Origin: an uncultured Luteimonas sp.
GTDB taxonomy: Bacteria > Pseudomonadota > Gammaproteobacteria > Xanthomonadales > Xanthomonadaceae
Reading direction: 5' to 3'
DNA length: 64,000 nt
Assembly (NCBI GenBank): GCA_934541015.1
Contig: CAKTDC010000015.1
Span: 1 to 64,000, forward strand
Part shown: positions 35,382 through 44,009 of the stretch, one piece after another
Numbering within the stretch: position 1 is the stretch's first letter
Layout: every line of letters begins with the position of its first letter
Made by a program: the position numbers and the translations under genes
Notes under the pieces: generated by a model
What the model was told of the DNA's origin: nothing
Databases searched by the model: none
What the model saw: only the letters and a program-made list of their open reading frames with translations

Positions 35382-35746
35382 GGGATCTCCAGGGGATCGA
35401 TGGCACCACCCGGTACCGGCCCGCTGCCTCGCCCGGATCGTGGACGATGCGCCGTCCGTGATCGCGGGACGACCGACGGCGTTCATGGCTTGACAGGTAT
35501 CGGAAGCGACACGATACCAGTGACGACGCGCCGGGCCGGGCCGGTGCAGGAAGGTGCGGGCGCGGCTGTCGCCACCGGCGCGGGACCGGGTTCGCCCCGC
35601 GCGTTCGCGGTGGAGGTGCCGGGCGAGCGCGATGGGCAACGCGCCGGCCACGGCAAGGCCTGCCGCAGCGGACGCTTGTCCACCGCCCGGGGCGCCGCCG
35701 CCTCAGGCCGGGTCCGGAACGCATCCGGGACCCGGCCGGGAACCCG
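35382..35746. other. 365-bp gap, holds one operator-like inverted repeat
   Basis: No gene is supported here. The open minus-strand frame running into the 34797-35381 gene has no conserved sequence. The main feature is the inverted repeat with TTGACA at 35490-35518, listed separately. Confidence 0.5.
35490..35518 (+). promoter_or_regulatory. TTGACA next to a 7-bp inverted repeat (possible operator)
   Basis: A perfect -35 hexamer TTGACA (35490-35495) is followed directly by GGTATCG, 9 nt, and CGATACC. The second arm overlaps the expected -10 position (GATACC). No plus-strand gene follows, so the site may instead control the minus-strand gene at 34797-35381. Confidence 0.35.
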
Positions 35747-36427
35747 TCAGGACTCCAGCGGGACGATGCGCACTTCGACGCGGCGGTTCAGGGCGCGGCC
35801 CTGCTCGGTGCTGTTGTCGGCGATCGGGTAGCGCTTGCCGAAGCCGACGATCTCGAAGCGTTCGCGCTGCAGGCCCTGGCCGATCAGGTAGCTGCCCACG
35901 TTCTGCGCGCGCTGCTCGGAGATGCGCTGGTTGACCGCATCGGTGCCGATGCTGTCGGTATGGCCGCTGATCTCGACGATGGTCTGGCTGTACTCGCCCA
36001 GGGTCGAGGCGATGTTGTTGAGCGCCGGGTAGAACTGCGGCTTGACCTCGGTGCGGTTGAAGTCGAACGTCACGCCGTCGGGCAGGTTGAGCTTGATCAC
36101 GTCGCCCTCGCGCACCACCTCCACGCCCGTGCCCTGGGTCTGGCGGCGCAGTTCGGCTTCCTGGCGGTCCTGGTAGGCGCCGACGGCGCCACCGGCGAGC
36201 CCGCCGATGCCGGCGCCGATCATCGCGTGCTGGCGCCGCTCGGTGGCGCTGTCACCGCTGAGCAGGCCCGCGACCGCACCGATGCCGGCGCCGATCAGGG
36301 CGGCGTTGCGGGTGCGGTTGGGATCATTCGGGTCACTGGTCTGCCCGGTGTAGGACGCGCAGCCGGCGAGCAGCAGGGCGCTGGTGACGGCGGCGGTGGT
36401 GGCGGTGATCAGGGTCTTCGCGCGCAT
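35747..36427 (-). CDS. OmpA-family outer membrane lipoprotein
   Basis: This encodes 226 residues from the ATG at 36427, with AAGGAGAG as Shine-Dalgarno. The signal peptide ends in a lipobox (SALLLAGC, Cys at residue 23). A Gly-rich segment (AALIGAGIGAVAGLLSGD, then IGAGIGGLAGGAVGAY) resembles glycine-zipper regions of outer-membrane lipoproteins. The C-terminal OmpA domain has the peptidoglycan-binding signature SGHTDSIGTDAVNQRISEQRA, shown as GHTDSIGTDAVNQRIS, and ends in the NRRVEV motif. It likely links the outer membrane to peptidoglycan. Confidence 0.92.
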   Translation of the reverse strand: MRAKTLITATTAAVTSALLLAGCASYTGQTSDPNDPNRTRNAALIGAGIGAVAGLLSGDSATERRQHAMIGAGIGGLAGGAVGAYQDRQEAELRRQTQGTGVEVVREGDVIKLNLPDGVTFDFNRTEVKPQFYPALNNIASTLGEYSQTIVEISGHTDSIGTDAVNQRISEQRAQNVGSYLIGQGLQRERFEIVGFGKRYPIADNSTEQGRALNRRVEVRIVPLES

Positions 36428-36556
36428 GGGTACTCTCCTTCTGGGGCCCGGACGGTCCGGGCATCCGACCCGACAAGGCTACCGGCAGCGGACGCACGGC
36501 CGGATGATGGCCGGGCCCGCCCCTTTGTCTGAATTCAGCAACATGAACGCCGCCTG

Positions 36557-38050
36557 TCAGCCTGCAGGCGGCCCCTGCAGCAGCCGTTCGGCCGCGACCG
36601 GGTCGAGCGGGCGGTCCCAGTCGGCCATCAGCGCCAGGTAGAGCAGCTTGTCGAACTCGGCCGGGAAGTGCCGGATCACCGCATCGGGATCGGGGACCAG
36701 GCCGGCATCGGCGATCAGCCCGAAGTGGACCCGGTCGTTGTAGCTGAAGATCGACAGGCCAATGCCGATCGATCCGGTCTGCGGCACCCAGAACATCATC
36801 TCGTCGACCGCGCAGCCGGCCAGGTACAGCGGCTGCTGCGGGCCCGGGACATTGGTCGCCACCGCGGTCGCCTTGCGGCTGAACAGCTCCAGCGCGAGCT
36901 CCTGCAGCGGCTGCGGCGCCATGCCAAGCGCGGCAAGAAGTCCATACGCTACAATTGCTTGCCGCGAGTTTTTGAGGCTTTTCATGCACTCAGAGACCAG
37001 CGCCAGCCGGTGCACGGGGTTGGCTTCGCCCACCGGCAGGTCGAGGAACACCAGGCCGAAGTGGTTGCCGAGCTTGCGCGCGTGCTCCAGCGGGCGCAGG
37101 TTCACCGGCACGGTCGCGCGCAGGCTGAGCCCGTCGATGCTGGCGCCGCGTTCGAGCATGTAGCTGCGCAGGGCTCCGGCCGCCGTGGCCATCAGCACGT
37201 CGTTGACCGTGCAGTCGCAGGCGCGGCCCACCGCCTTGACCTCGGCCAGGTCGAGCGGCCGGGCCCAGGCGACGCGCTTGCTCACGCCAAGCGGACCGCG
37301 GAGGATGGTCGCTGGATCGTCCGGCAGCGCCAGCGCCTGGACCAGTTCGCGGGCGATCTCGCCGCCCTCCCTGGCCAGCACCCCGGCCAGGCCGGGATCC
37401 TGCACCATCTCCATGGTCCGGTCGAACACCTTGCCGCCGAGGCGGGTATAGCGCTCCACCGCGCCCACCCGGCGCGCGACCCCGGCGCCGTCCTCCTTGA
37501 GCCAGGCCTGCGCCAGGTCGTCCTCCTCCCCCGGGGTGCGCGTCATATCGGTCAGCGAAAGCAGCACCTGCACCAGGGCGATGCCGTCGGCGTAGCTGTG
37601 GTGGATGCGCACCACCAGCGCCGAGCCTCCGCGGTAGCGCTCGACCAGGTGGAACTGCCACAGCGGCTTGCGCTGGTCCAGCGGGGTGGACGCCATCTGG
37701 CTGACGAAGCGCTCCAGCGCCGCCTGCTCGCCCGCGACGGAGGCGGCCGGGTCGCCGTTTTCCCGGCCCGGGAGTGCGGTCAGACGCACGTGCCAGTCCA
37801 GGTCGAAGTGCGCGTCGTCCTCCCAGGAGGCACCGGTCGGGCCATCCACCGGCTTCTGCCGGAAGCGCGAATAGGACAGGAAGCGATCGGCCACGACCCG
37901 CCGCAGCGCGTCCAGCGACATCGCCTCGGCGAACATCAGCACGCCGGTGATCATCATCGGGTTGCTCGGCCGCTCCATGCGCAGCCAGGCGGTGTCGACC
38001 TTCGACATCGCTTCGCGCCCGACCCGGCCCCGCCCCTGCTTTCCGGCCAT
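36557..38050 (-). CDS. wax ester synthase/diacylglycerol acyltransferase (WS/DGAT) homologue
   Basis: This encodes 497 residues from the ATG at 38050, preceded by a strong AAGGAAGGGC; a start at 38086 is also open. WS/DGAT enzymes join acyl-CoA to fatty alcohols or diacylglycerol to make storage lipids. The catalytic HHxxxDG motif is present as HHSYADG, and the N-terminal MSKVDTAWLRMERPSNPM block is typical. The C-terminal domain has NVPGPQQPLYLAG. Codons near 36930-36990 are unusually AT-rich. No known lipid-body protein is adjacent, so the substrate is open. Confidence 0.92.
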   Translation of the reverse strand: MAGKQGRGRVGREAMSKVDTAWLRMERPSNPMMITGVLMFAEAMSLDALRRVVADRFLSYSRFRQKPVDGPTGASWEDDAHFDLDWHVRLTALPGRENGDPAASVAGEQAALERFVSQMASTPLDQRKPLWQFHLVERYRGGSALVVRIHHSYADGIALVQVLLSLTDMTRTPGEEDDLAQAWLKEDGAGVARRVGAVERYTRLGGKVFDRTMEMVQDPGLAGVLAREGGEIARELVQALALPDDPATILRGPLGVSKRVAWARPLDLAEVKAVGRACDCTVNDVLMATAAGALRSYMLERGASIDGLSLRATVPVNLRPLEHARKLGNHFGLVFLDLPVGEANPVHRLALVSECMKSLKNSRQAIVAYGLLAALGMAPQPLQELALELFSRKATAVATNVPGPQQPLYLAGCAVDEMMFWVPQTGSIGIGLSIFSYNDRVHFGLIADAGLVPDPDAVIRHFPAEFDKLLYLALMADWDRPLDPVAAERLLQGPPAG

Positions 38051-38167
38051 GCCCTTCCTTCCCCCGGCAGGCGTCGAGTGAATCATGTCGCCCGGCGCAG
38101 GGTCAACGCGCCGGCGATGGCCGGCGGACGTGGCGGGCGGGAGGCTGCTCCGCCCGCCCTGCCCCGG

Positions 38168-39565
38168 CTATTCGAAGCTGCCGACGGAATCGTGCGCCAG
38201 GTTGTCGAAGCGGGTGTACTCGCCGAAGAACTTGAGCTTGAACGACCCGGTCGGGCCGTTTCTCTGCTTGCCGATGATGATTTCGGCCAGGCCTTTGTCC
38301 GGGGAATTTTCCTTGTTGTAGTACTCGTCGCGGTAGATGAAGACGATCAGGTCGGCATCCTGTTCGATGGCACCTGACTCGCGCAGGTCGGCCATCACCG
38401 GTCGCTTGTCGGTGCGCGACTCCAGCGAGCGGTTGAGCTGGGACAGCGCGACCACCGGCACGTTGAGTTCCTTGGCCAGCGCCTTGAGCGAGCGCGAGAT
38501 CTCGGAGATCTCGGTGGCGCGGTTCTCGCTGTTGCCCGGCACCTGCATCAGCTGCAGGTAGTCGATCACCACCAGGCCCAGGTCGTGCTCGCGCTTGAGC
38601 CGGCGGGCCTTGGCGCGGAGCACGTCGGGGGGAAGCGCCGGGGTGTCGTCGATGAAGATCTTCGACTCCTTGAGCATGCGGATCGCGCTGCTCACCCGGC
38701 TCCAGTCCTCGTCCTCGAGCTGGCCGGTGCGCAGGCGGTTGGCGTTGATCCGGCCGTTGGAGGAGATCAGGCGCAGCGCGAGCTGGCTGGCCGACATTTC
38801 CATCGAGAACACCGCCACCGTCTTCCTGGTCTTGATCGCCGCGTACTCGGCGATGTTCAGCGCCAGCGTGGTCTTGCCCATCGCCGGGCGCGCGGCCAGG
38901 ATCAGCAGGTCGGTCGGCTGCAGGCCGGCGGTCATCTCGTCGAACTCGGTGTAGCCGGTGGGCAGGCCGGTGACGCCGGCGCCGTTGGCGTAGCGGGTCT
39001 GGAGGACGTCGAAGGCCTCCTGCATCGCCCGGGTCACCGGCACGAAATCCTGGCGGCCGCGCGCGCCGGCCTCGGCGATGGCGAACACTTCCTGCTCGGC
39101 CTTGGCCAGGATCTCGCTGCTGTCGCGGCCCTCGGGCTGGAAGCCGTCGTTGACGATGCCGGTGCCGACTTCGATCAGCTGGCGCAGCACGGCCTTGTCA
39201 CGCACGATCTCGGCGTAGGCCTTGATGTTGGCCGCCGAGGGCGTGGTGCTGGCCAGCTCCACCAGGTAGGCGCCGCCGGCGACCTGCTCGGCCAGCCCCT
39301 GGGATTCGAACCATTCACCCAGGGTCACCGCGTCGAAGGGGCGGTTCTTCTCGGCCAGCTCGCGGATCGCGCGGAAGATCAGCTGGTGATCGCGGCGGTA
39401 GAAGTCCTGCTCGTTGAGCAGGTCGGCGATGCGGTCGAAGGCCTCGGGAGCGAGCATGAGGCCGCCGAGCACCGCCTGCTCGGCCTCCACCGACTGCGGC
39501 GGAACGCGCAGCTGTTCGATACGGCTCTCGGAACGCTCGTGCCGGAAGCCTGGACGTGCGGACAT
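38168..39565 (-). CDS. dnaB: replicative DNA helicase DnaB
   Basis: DnaB is the ring helicase that unwinds DNA at the replication fork. The 465-residue protein starts at the ATG at 39565. The N-terminal domain (PPQSVEAEQAVLGGLM) is typical. The RecA-like domain has Walker A ARPAMGKTTLALNIA and Walker B near LGLVVIDYLQLM, with the DNA-binding/arginine-finger region SQLNRSLESRTDKRP. A perfect DnaA box lies 108 bp upstream of the start. The next gene downstream is the WS/DGAT homologue. Confidence 0.97.
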   Translation of the reverse strand: MSARPGFRHERSESRIEQLRVPPQSVEAEQAVLGGLMLAPEAFDRIADLLNEQDFYRRDHQLIFRAIRELAEKNRPFDAVTLGEWFESQGLAEQVAGGAYLVELASTTPSAANIKAYAEIVRDKAVLRQLIEVGTGIVNDGFQPEGRDSSEILAKAEQEVFAIAEAGARGRQDFVPVTRAMQEAFDVLQTRYANGAGVTGLPTGYTEFDEMTAGLQPTDLLILAARPAMGKTTLALNIAEYAAIKTRKTVAVFSMEMSASQLALRLISSNGRINANRLRTGQLEDEDWSRVSSAIRMLKESKIFIDDTPALPPDVLRAKARRLKREHDLGLVVIDYLQLMQVPGNSENRATEISEISRSLKALAKELNVPVVALSQLNRSLESRTDKRPVMADLRESGAIEQDADLIVFIYRDEYYNKENSPDKGLAEIIIGKQRNGPTGSFKLKFFGEYTRFDNLAHDSVGSFE

Positions 39566-39672
39566 CAGTGAGGTCACTCCCCTGCCCGGACCGTCGTCGC
39601 GATCCGGTTGTTGTTGTATGTGTCGGGCGGACATCGTAGCGGGCGTGCCTGTGGGTTCGCGACGGAACAAGC

Positions 39673-39681
39673 TGTGGATAA
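39673..39681 (-). promoter_or_regulatory. perfect DnaA box upstream of dnaB
   Basis: On the minus strand the sequence is TTATCCACA, the exact consensus for DnaA binding. It lies 108 bp upstream of the dnaB start and about 35 bp upstream of a possible -10 (TACGAT). It could link dnaB expression to DnaA level. Confidence 0.7.
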
Positions 39682-39917
39682 CCACCCCGGTTGTCGCCGA
39701 ACCCGGTCTCACCGTCTGCGACGATCGACACGGAGAGGGCGTCGGCGGGACACCGCGCCCTGTCGGGGCATCGGCCCTGACCCGCTCGCGGGACATCCTG
39801 TCTGCGCATCGCGTCCGCCGGTCGCCGGGGACCTGCTCAACGCTGCATCCGGTTTCGATGCCTCGCCGGCAAGGACCCTGCCGCGATTCGCCCGAACGGC
39901 AGCGGAACAAACGAAAC

Positions 39918-39935
39918 GGGCGCCCGAAGGCGCCC
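39918..39935 (-). terminator. Rho-independent terminator after rplI
   Basis: On the minus strand GGGCGCC-TTCG-GGCGCCC forms a 7-bp stem with a UUCG tetraloop, followed by a T-rich run (GTTTCGTTTGTT). It lies 24 bp after the rplI stop and should end the rpsF-rpsR-rplI mRNA. Confidence 0.88.
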
Positions 39936-39959
39936 GCTCGTCACGCATTGCCGGGAGGA

Positions 39960-40412
39960 TCAGGCCGTTTCGGGCGCGACCGTCACCTTGACGCGGGTTT
40001 CGGTGTCGGCATGCAGGTGCACCAGCACCTCGAACTCGCCGGTGTTGCGGATCGGGCCCTCGCCCATCACCACTTCCGACTTCTCGACCTGCACCACCGA
40101 CTTCGTCAGCGCTTCGGCGATGTCGCGCGGGCCAACCGAGCCGTACAGCTTGCCCTCGGCCGAGGCGTTGGCGTAGATGGTCACCTCGGCGCCCTCGAGC
40201 TTGGCCAGGCGCGTTTGGGCCTCGTCGGAAATGGCCTTGGCGCGGGCTTCGTACTCGGCGCGGCGCGCTTCGAACTCGGCCAGGTTGGCGGCGGTTGCCG
40301 GCACCGCCTTGCCCTGCGGGACCAGGTAGTTGCGGCCATAGCCCGGCTTGACGCTGACCTTGTCGCCAAGGTTGCCGAGGTTGGTGACGCGCTGCAGAAG
40401 AATCAGTTCCAT
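39960..40412 (-). CDS. rplI: 50S ribosomal protein L9
   Basis: L9 binds domain V of 23S rRNA with its N-terminal domain. The 150-residue protein has the N-terminal block [19 protein letters not shown] and [13 protein letters not shown], joined by a long helix ([15 protein letters not shown]) to the C-terminal domain. Length is normal. It is the last gene of the rpsF-rpsR-rplI operon, ending in a UUCG terminator. Confidence 0.98.
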   Translation of the reverse strand: MELILLQRVTNLGNLGDKVSVKPGYGRNYLVPQGKAVPATAANLAEFEARRAEYEARAKAISDEAQTRLAKLEGAEVTIYANASAEGKLYGSVGPRDIAEALTKSVVQVEKSEVVMGEGPIRNTGEFEVLVHLHADTETRVKVTVAPETA

Positions 40413-40530
40413 GGGATGTCTCCGTATTCGTTAGCGGCGCATGGCTGCGCCGCAACGCTTGCTGTCCGAACCGGACCGTAGATGTTCGAAGCGTGCGCCC
40501 GGCGACGGCCGCGCGGGCCGCCGCGGGACA

Positions 40531-40761
40531 TCACACGTTGTGGTTGTCGGTGTAGGGGATCAGCGCCAGGTAGCGGGCACGCTTGACCGCGGTGGCCAGC
40601 TGGCGCTGGTAGCGCGACTTGGTGCCGGTGATGCGGCTGGGCACGATCTTGCCGTTCTCGGTGAGGTTCTGGCGCAGGGTGTTGAGATCCTTGTAGTCGA
40701 TCTCCTTGACGCCCTCGGCGGTGAACTTGCAGTACTTGCGGCGGCGGAAGAACTTGGACAT
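40531..40761 (-). CDS. rpsR: 30S ribosomal protein S18
   Basis: S18 binds the S6 partner on the 30S platform. The 76-residue protein begins [17 protein letters not shown] and has the S18 signature [21 protein letters not shown], seen in part as [18 protein letters not shown]. The Shine-Dalgarno AAGGAG lies just upstream. It sits between rpsF (29 bp upstream) and rplI. Confidence 0.98.
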   Translation of the reverse strand: MSKFFRRRKYCKFTAEGVKEIDYKDLNTLRQNLTENGKIVPSRITGTKSRYQRQLATAVKRARYLALIPYTDNHNV

Positions 40762-40790
40762 TGTCTGGGACTCCTTGAAGGGGCGCTGGC

Positions 40791-41228
40791 TCAGGCGGCC
40801 GCGGCGGTGTCGTCGGAAGGCTCGGCGTCGGCTTCGCTGCCGGCCTCGCCCGAGCCCTCGTCGTCGCGACGACGGCGCTCGCCGCGCTCGGGCTTGTCGC
40901 CCTTGTCATCCTTGTTCTTCATGATCAGCGACTGCTCGGTCTCCGGACCGTCGCGGCGGATCACCAGGTGGCGCAGGATCGCGTCGTTGAAGCGGAAGCC
41001 TTCGACCAGCTCGTCCAGGACCGCCTGGCCGGCCTCGATGTTGAGCAGCACGTAGTGGGCCTTGACCAGGTTGTCGATGGGATAGGCCAGCTGGCGGCGG
41101 CCCCAGTCCTCGAGGCGGTGGATACTGCCCTCGGCACCCTCGATCAGCGCCTTGTAGCGCTCGATCATCGCGGGCACCTGCTCGCTCTGGTCCGGATGGA
41201 CCAGGAACACGATTTCGTAATGACGCAT
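40791..41228 (-). CDS. rpsF: 30S ribosomal protein S6
   Basis: S6 binds S18 and 16S rRNA. The 145-residue protein starts at the ATG at 41228 ([14 protein letters not shown]). The RNP-like fold includes [23 protein letters not shown], read as [18 protein letters not shown]. The C-terminus from about residue 105 is a long charged tail ([20 protein letters not shown]) ending in acidic and Ala-rich sequence; E. coli S6 also has a variable acidic tail, modified by RimK there. The 5' leader of about 110 nt may carry an S6:S18 control element. Confidence 0.97.
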   Translation of the reverse strand: MRHYEIVFLVHPDQSEQVPAMIERYKALIEGAEGSIHRLEDWGRRQLAYPIDNLVKAHYVLLNIEAGQAVLDELVEGFRFNDAILRHLVIRRDGPETEQSLIMKNKDDKGDKPERGERRRRDDEGSGEAGSEADAEPSDDTAAAA

Positions 41229-41336
41229 CGGTTTTTCCTTTCGGGTATTCGGCCGTCGCGGGACGGGCCGGACAGCCCCCCGCCGTCCGGGGTGGACGCG
41301 GTGGGGCAAGGGACTCCCCCGGCGTGCCGGAGGGAG
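41229..41336 (-). other. rpsF 5' leader, possible S6:S18 control element
   Basis: From the predicted start near 41336 the leader is about 108 nt. It contains CCGGAC paired with GTCCGG around a GC-rich loop, and other CCG elements. In many bacteria S6 and S18 bind a hairpin with a bulged CCG in this leader and repress translation. I could not fit the consensus with certainty. Confidence 0.3.
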
Positions 41337-41342
41337 CCGTTC

Positions 41343-41371
41343 ATTATGGCGGATCAGTGGGTTGCGGGCAA
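41343..41371 (-). promoter_or_regulatory. promoter of rpsF-rpsR-rplI
   Basis: On the minus strand TTGCCC (41371-41366), a 17-nt spacer and CATAAT (41348-41343) form a sigma-70-type promoter with consensus spacing. Confidence 0.6.
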
Positions 41372-41412
41372 GTCCGGGGGCGAGTCCGGAAGCGGGCAGC
41401 CGGCGCGCCGGC

Positions 41413-41754
41413 TCAGACGATCTTGTCGGCGTCGGTGGTGAAGCTCTCGCCGCAGCCGCATTCGGCGGCTGCCCGCGGGTTGGCGAACACGAACTCGTGG
41501 TTCAGGCCCCGGCGCACGAAGTCGATGGTGGTGCCGTCGACCATCGGCTGGCTGGCGGCGTCGACGTAGATCCGAACCCCGTCCTGCTCGCTGACCGCAT
41601 CGCCCTCGCGCACGTCGCGGGCCAGCTCGACCTCATAGCCCCAGCCGGAGCAGCCGGTGCGCCGCACTCCGAAACGCAGGCCGATCGCGGCGGGCTCCGC
41701 GGCAAGGAACTGGCGGACACGGTCGAAGGCGGCAGGAGTCAGGCTGATGGGCAT
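41413..41754 (-). CDS. iscA: iron-sulfur cluster assembly protein, IscA type
   Basis: IscA-family proteins bind iron or Fe-S clusters and hand them to apo-proteins. The 113-residue protein has the three conserved cysteines: one in RTGCSGWGY and two in ECGCGESF. The block [23 protein letters not shown] matches IscA more than ErpA; no isc operon genes are next to it, so it stands alone. A -10-like TAGAAT ends 6 nt before the ATG, which suggests a leaderless mRNA. It is divergent from asnS. Confidence 0.9.
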   Translation of the reverse strand: MPISLTPAAFDRVRQFLAAEPAAIGLRFGVRRTGCSGWGYEVELARDVREGDAVSEQDGVRIYVDAASQPMVDGTTIDFVRRGLNHEFVFANPRAAAECGCGESFTTDADKIV

Positions 41755-41766
41755 GTCACCATTCTA
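41755..41766 (-). promoter_or_regulatory. -10-like hexamer for leaderless iscA mRNA
   Basis: On the minus strand TAGAAT (41766-41761), GGTGAC, then the ATG at 41754. Confidence 0.5.
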
Positions 41767-41845
41767 GCGTCAGTGGCCTGGGCGCGGCCGAAGGCACGGT
41801 AAACTGTGCGTCCGATATCGGCCCTCTCTCCCCAGGATTCAAGGC

Positions 41846-43246
41846 ATGACGGTTTCCAGCGTCGAACACGCGCTCGCGGGCAGGATCCCCGCCGGCGGCG
41901 AAGTCACGGTCCGCGGCTGGGTGCGCACCCGGCGCGACTCCAAGGCCGGCCTGTCGTTCGTGAACGTCAGCGACGGCTCGTGCTTCGCGCCGATCCAGGT
42001 GGTGGCGCCGTCGACCCTGCGCAACTACGAATCCGAGGTCAGGCGCCTGACCGCAGGCTGCGCCGTGGTCGCCACCGGCACCCTGGTGCCCTCCCAGGGC
42101 CAGGGCCAGAGCTTCGAGATCCAGGCCTCGGCGATCGAGGTGGTCGGCTGGGTCGATGATCCGGAAACCTACCCGATCCAGCCCAAGGCGCACTCGCTGG
42201 AGTTCCTGCGCGAGGTCGCGCACCTGCGCCCGCGCACCAACCTGTTCGGCGCCGTGACCCGCATCCGCCACTGCCTGGCGCAGGCGGCGCACCGGTACTT
42301 CCACGAGAACGGCTATTACTGGATCAACACCCCGATCATCACCACCTCCGACGCCGAGGGCGCGGGGCAGATGTTCCGGGTGTCGACGCTGGACCTGGCC
42401 AACCTGCCGCGCGGCAAGGACGGCGCGGTCGACTTCGACCGCGACTTCTTCGGCAAGGAGACCTTCCTGACCGTCTCCGGCCAGCTCAACGTCGAGGCCT
42501 TCTGCCTGTCGATGAGCAAGGTCTACACCTTCGGCCCGACCTTCCGCGCCGAGAACAGCAACACCACGCGCCACCTGGCCGAGTTCTGGATGATCGAGCC
42601 GGAGATCGCCTTCGCCGACCTGGCCGAGGACGCGCGGGTCGCCGAGGAATTCCTGAAGTACCTGTTCCGCGCCGTGCTCGACGAGCGCGGCGACGACATG
42701 GCCTTCATCGCCGAGCGCGTACAGAAGGACGCCATCACCCGGCTGGAAGCCTTCATCAACGCGCCGTTCGAGCGCGTCGAGTACACCGATGCGGTGGCGC
42801 TGCTGCAGAAGTCCGGACACCGGTTCGACTTCCCGGTCGAATGGGGCCTGGACCTGCAGACCGAGCACGAGCGCTGGCTGACCGAGAAGCACGTCGGCCG
42901 CCCCGTGGTGGTGACCAACTATCCCGAGCACATCAAGGCCTTCTACATGCGCCTGAACGACGACGGGAAAACCGTCGCGGCGATGGACGTGCTCGCTCCG
43001 GGCATCGGCGAGATCATCGGCGGCTCCCAGCGCGAGGAGCGACTGGACGTGCTCGACGCGCGCATGGACCAGTTCGGGCTCGACCGCGAACTGTACGACT
43101 GGTACCGCGACTTCCGCCGCTACGGCACGGTGCCGCACGCCGGCTTCGGCCTGGGCTTCGAGCGCCTGATCGTGTACGTCTGCGGGCTGTCGAACATCCG
43201 CGACGCCATTCCCTACCCGCGCGCGCCGGGGAATGCGGAGTACTGA
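41846..43246 (+). CDS. asnS: asparaginyl-tRNA synthetase
   Basis: AsnRS charges tRNA-Asn. The 466-residue class II enzyme has the OB-fold anticodon domain ([24 protein letters not shown], here [15 protein letters not shown]) and class II motifs [23 protein letters not shown] (shortened), [20 protein letters not shown] and [15 protein letters not shown]. The start follows a leader of about 34 nt with a -10-like TAAACT at 41800-41805. Its presence means Asn-tRNA is made directly. It is divergent from iscA. Confidence 0.97.
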   Translation: MTVSSVEHALAGRIPAGGEVTVRGWVRTRRDSKAGLSFVNVSDGSCFAPIQVVAPSTLRNYESEVRRLTAGCAVVATGTLVPSQGQGQSFEIQASAIEVVGWVDDPETYPIQPKAHSLEFLREVAHLRPRTNLFGAVTRIRHCLAQAAHRYFHENGYYWINTPIITTSDAEGAGQMFRVSTLDLANLPRGKDGAVDFDRDFFGKETFLTVSGQLNVEAFCLSMSKVYTFGPTFRAENSNTTRHLAEFWMIEPEIAFADLAEDARVAEEFLKYLFRAVLDERGDDMAFIAERVQKDAITRLEAFINAPFERVEYTDAVALLQKSGHRFDFPVEWGLDLQTEHERWLTEKHVGRPVVVTNYPEHIKAFYMRLNDDGKTVAAMDVLAPGIGEIIGGSQREERLDVLDARMDQFGLDRELYDWYRDFRRYGTVPHAGFGLGFERLIVYVCGLSNIRDAIPYPRAPGNAEY

Positions 43247-43258
43247 CGGCAGGGACCC

Positions 43259-43385
43259 GGAATTCGGGATCGGGAATTCGCAAGAGCGAACAGCCACAGC
43301 CCGCCCGTTCTGCCTTTGACAATCACCGATCACCAATCACCGCTTTTCCCAATCCCGAATCCCCAATCCCGAATCCCCTCGCTCG
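43259..43385. repeat. pair of inverted heptad arrays after asnS
   Basis: The left part at 43259-43282 has GGGATC and GGGAATTC units; the right part at 43346-43377 has the inverse AATCCC(C/G) units in at least four copies. It is the same family and geometry as the pair at 23860-23979. Confidence 0.7.
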
Positions 43386-43386
43386 A

Positions 43387-43692
43387 ATGATCCTCTTCCT
43401 CGCCCTGTGCTTCGTCGGCGTCGCCATTGGCGGGCTCACCGCCTTCGTGATTTTCTGGCCGCTGTCGCTGGTGCATCTGCGCGACTGCCATCCGCGCATG
43501 CGCGAAGCGCTGGGTGACGGCGCGTTCCTGAGCCCGTCCGCTCTGGGATGGCTGCTGAGCGGGCGCTATCGCGAGGTGCGGGACGCGCGCTTCACCGGGC
43601 TGGCCACGCCGGCGCGGGTGGCGGCATGCGTGATCATTGCGGCGCTGGTGTCGTCGGGGCTGCTGTGGCTGTGGGCGACGGTGCTGCGATGA
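43387..43692 (+). CDS. small membrane protein, unknown
   Basis: This encodes 101 residues. Two hydrophobic segments are clear: LALCFVGVAIGGLTAFVIFW at the N-terminus and ARVAACVIIAALVSSGLLWLW at the C-terminus (shown in part, AACVIIAALVSSGLLWLW), with a polar region between them. I do not recognise the family. The stop overlaps the next gene by 4 bp (ATGA), so the two are probably translated together. Confidence 0.65.
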   Translation: MILFLALCFVGVAIGGLTAFVIFWPLSLVHLRDCHPRMREALGDGAFLSPSALGWLLSGRYREVRDARFTGLATPARVAACVIIAALVSSGLLWLWATVLR

Positions 43693-44006
43693 GCGGACGG
43701 ATCGGCTCCACGCACGAGCAATGGTGGCTGGCCACGCTGGGCCGCAGCGTGGTCTGGGCGCGGCTGCGCGTGCGCGAAGCCGGCACCGCCGAGGTCTTCG
43801 ACAGCGACGGCAACACCCTGGTCTACGACAGCGAGGACACCGCGCGCGCGATGCTGCTCGACGCCGACTTCGTTGCCTTCGACGGCCTGGACCAAGCCGA
43901 CGCGCTGGAGCGCGGCTTCGCCCTCGACGAGATCTCGCCGCCGCAGGGCGGCAGCGACGAGGCGCTGCGCGCGCGCATGCTGCAGGTCCTGGGCGGACGG
44001 GCCTGA
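43689..44006 (+). CDS. small soluble protein, unknown
   Basis: This encodes 105 residues. Its start overlaps the stop of the upstream membrane protein (ATGA) and the next gene follows by 3 bp, so the three form a tight operon. The sequence is acidic (FDSDNTLVYDSEDTAR region, with many D/E) and without signal or membrane segment. I do not recognise it; the arrangement makes it a real gene. Confidence 0.65.
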   Translation: MSGRIGSTHEQWWLATLGRSVVWARLRVREAGTAEVFDSDGNTLVYDSEDTARAMLLDADFVAFDGLDQADALERGFALDEISPPQGGSDEALRARMLQVLGGRA

Positions 44007-44009
44007 GGC

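Larger units (their letters stand above)
39566..39959. other. 394-bp gap between rplI and dnaB
   Basis: No gene is supported. It holds the rplI terminator at 39918-39935, a perfect DnaA box at 39673-39681 and a possible -10 for dnaB (TACGAT, minus strand 39638-39633). The rest shows nothing recognisable; the open frames here are low-complexity Arg/Ala-rich noise. Confidence 0.6.

Noticed and set aside
39608..39991. 127-codon plus-strand frame across the dnaB-rplI gap
   Set aside because: Arg-rich sequence, no Shine-Dalgarno, and it overlaps a terminator and a DnaA box.
41413..41754. ErpA instead of IscA
   Set aside because: The [16 protein letters not shown] block and RTGCSG motif fit IscA better; ErpA calls would need different signature residues.
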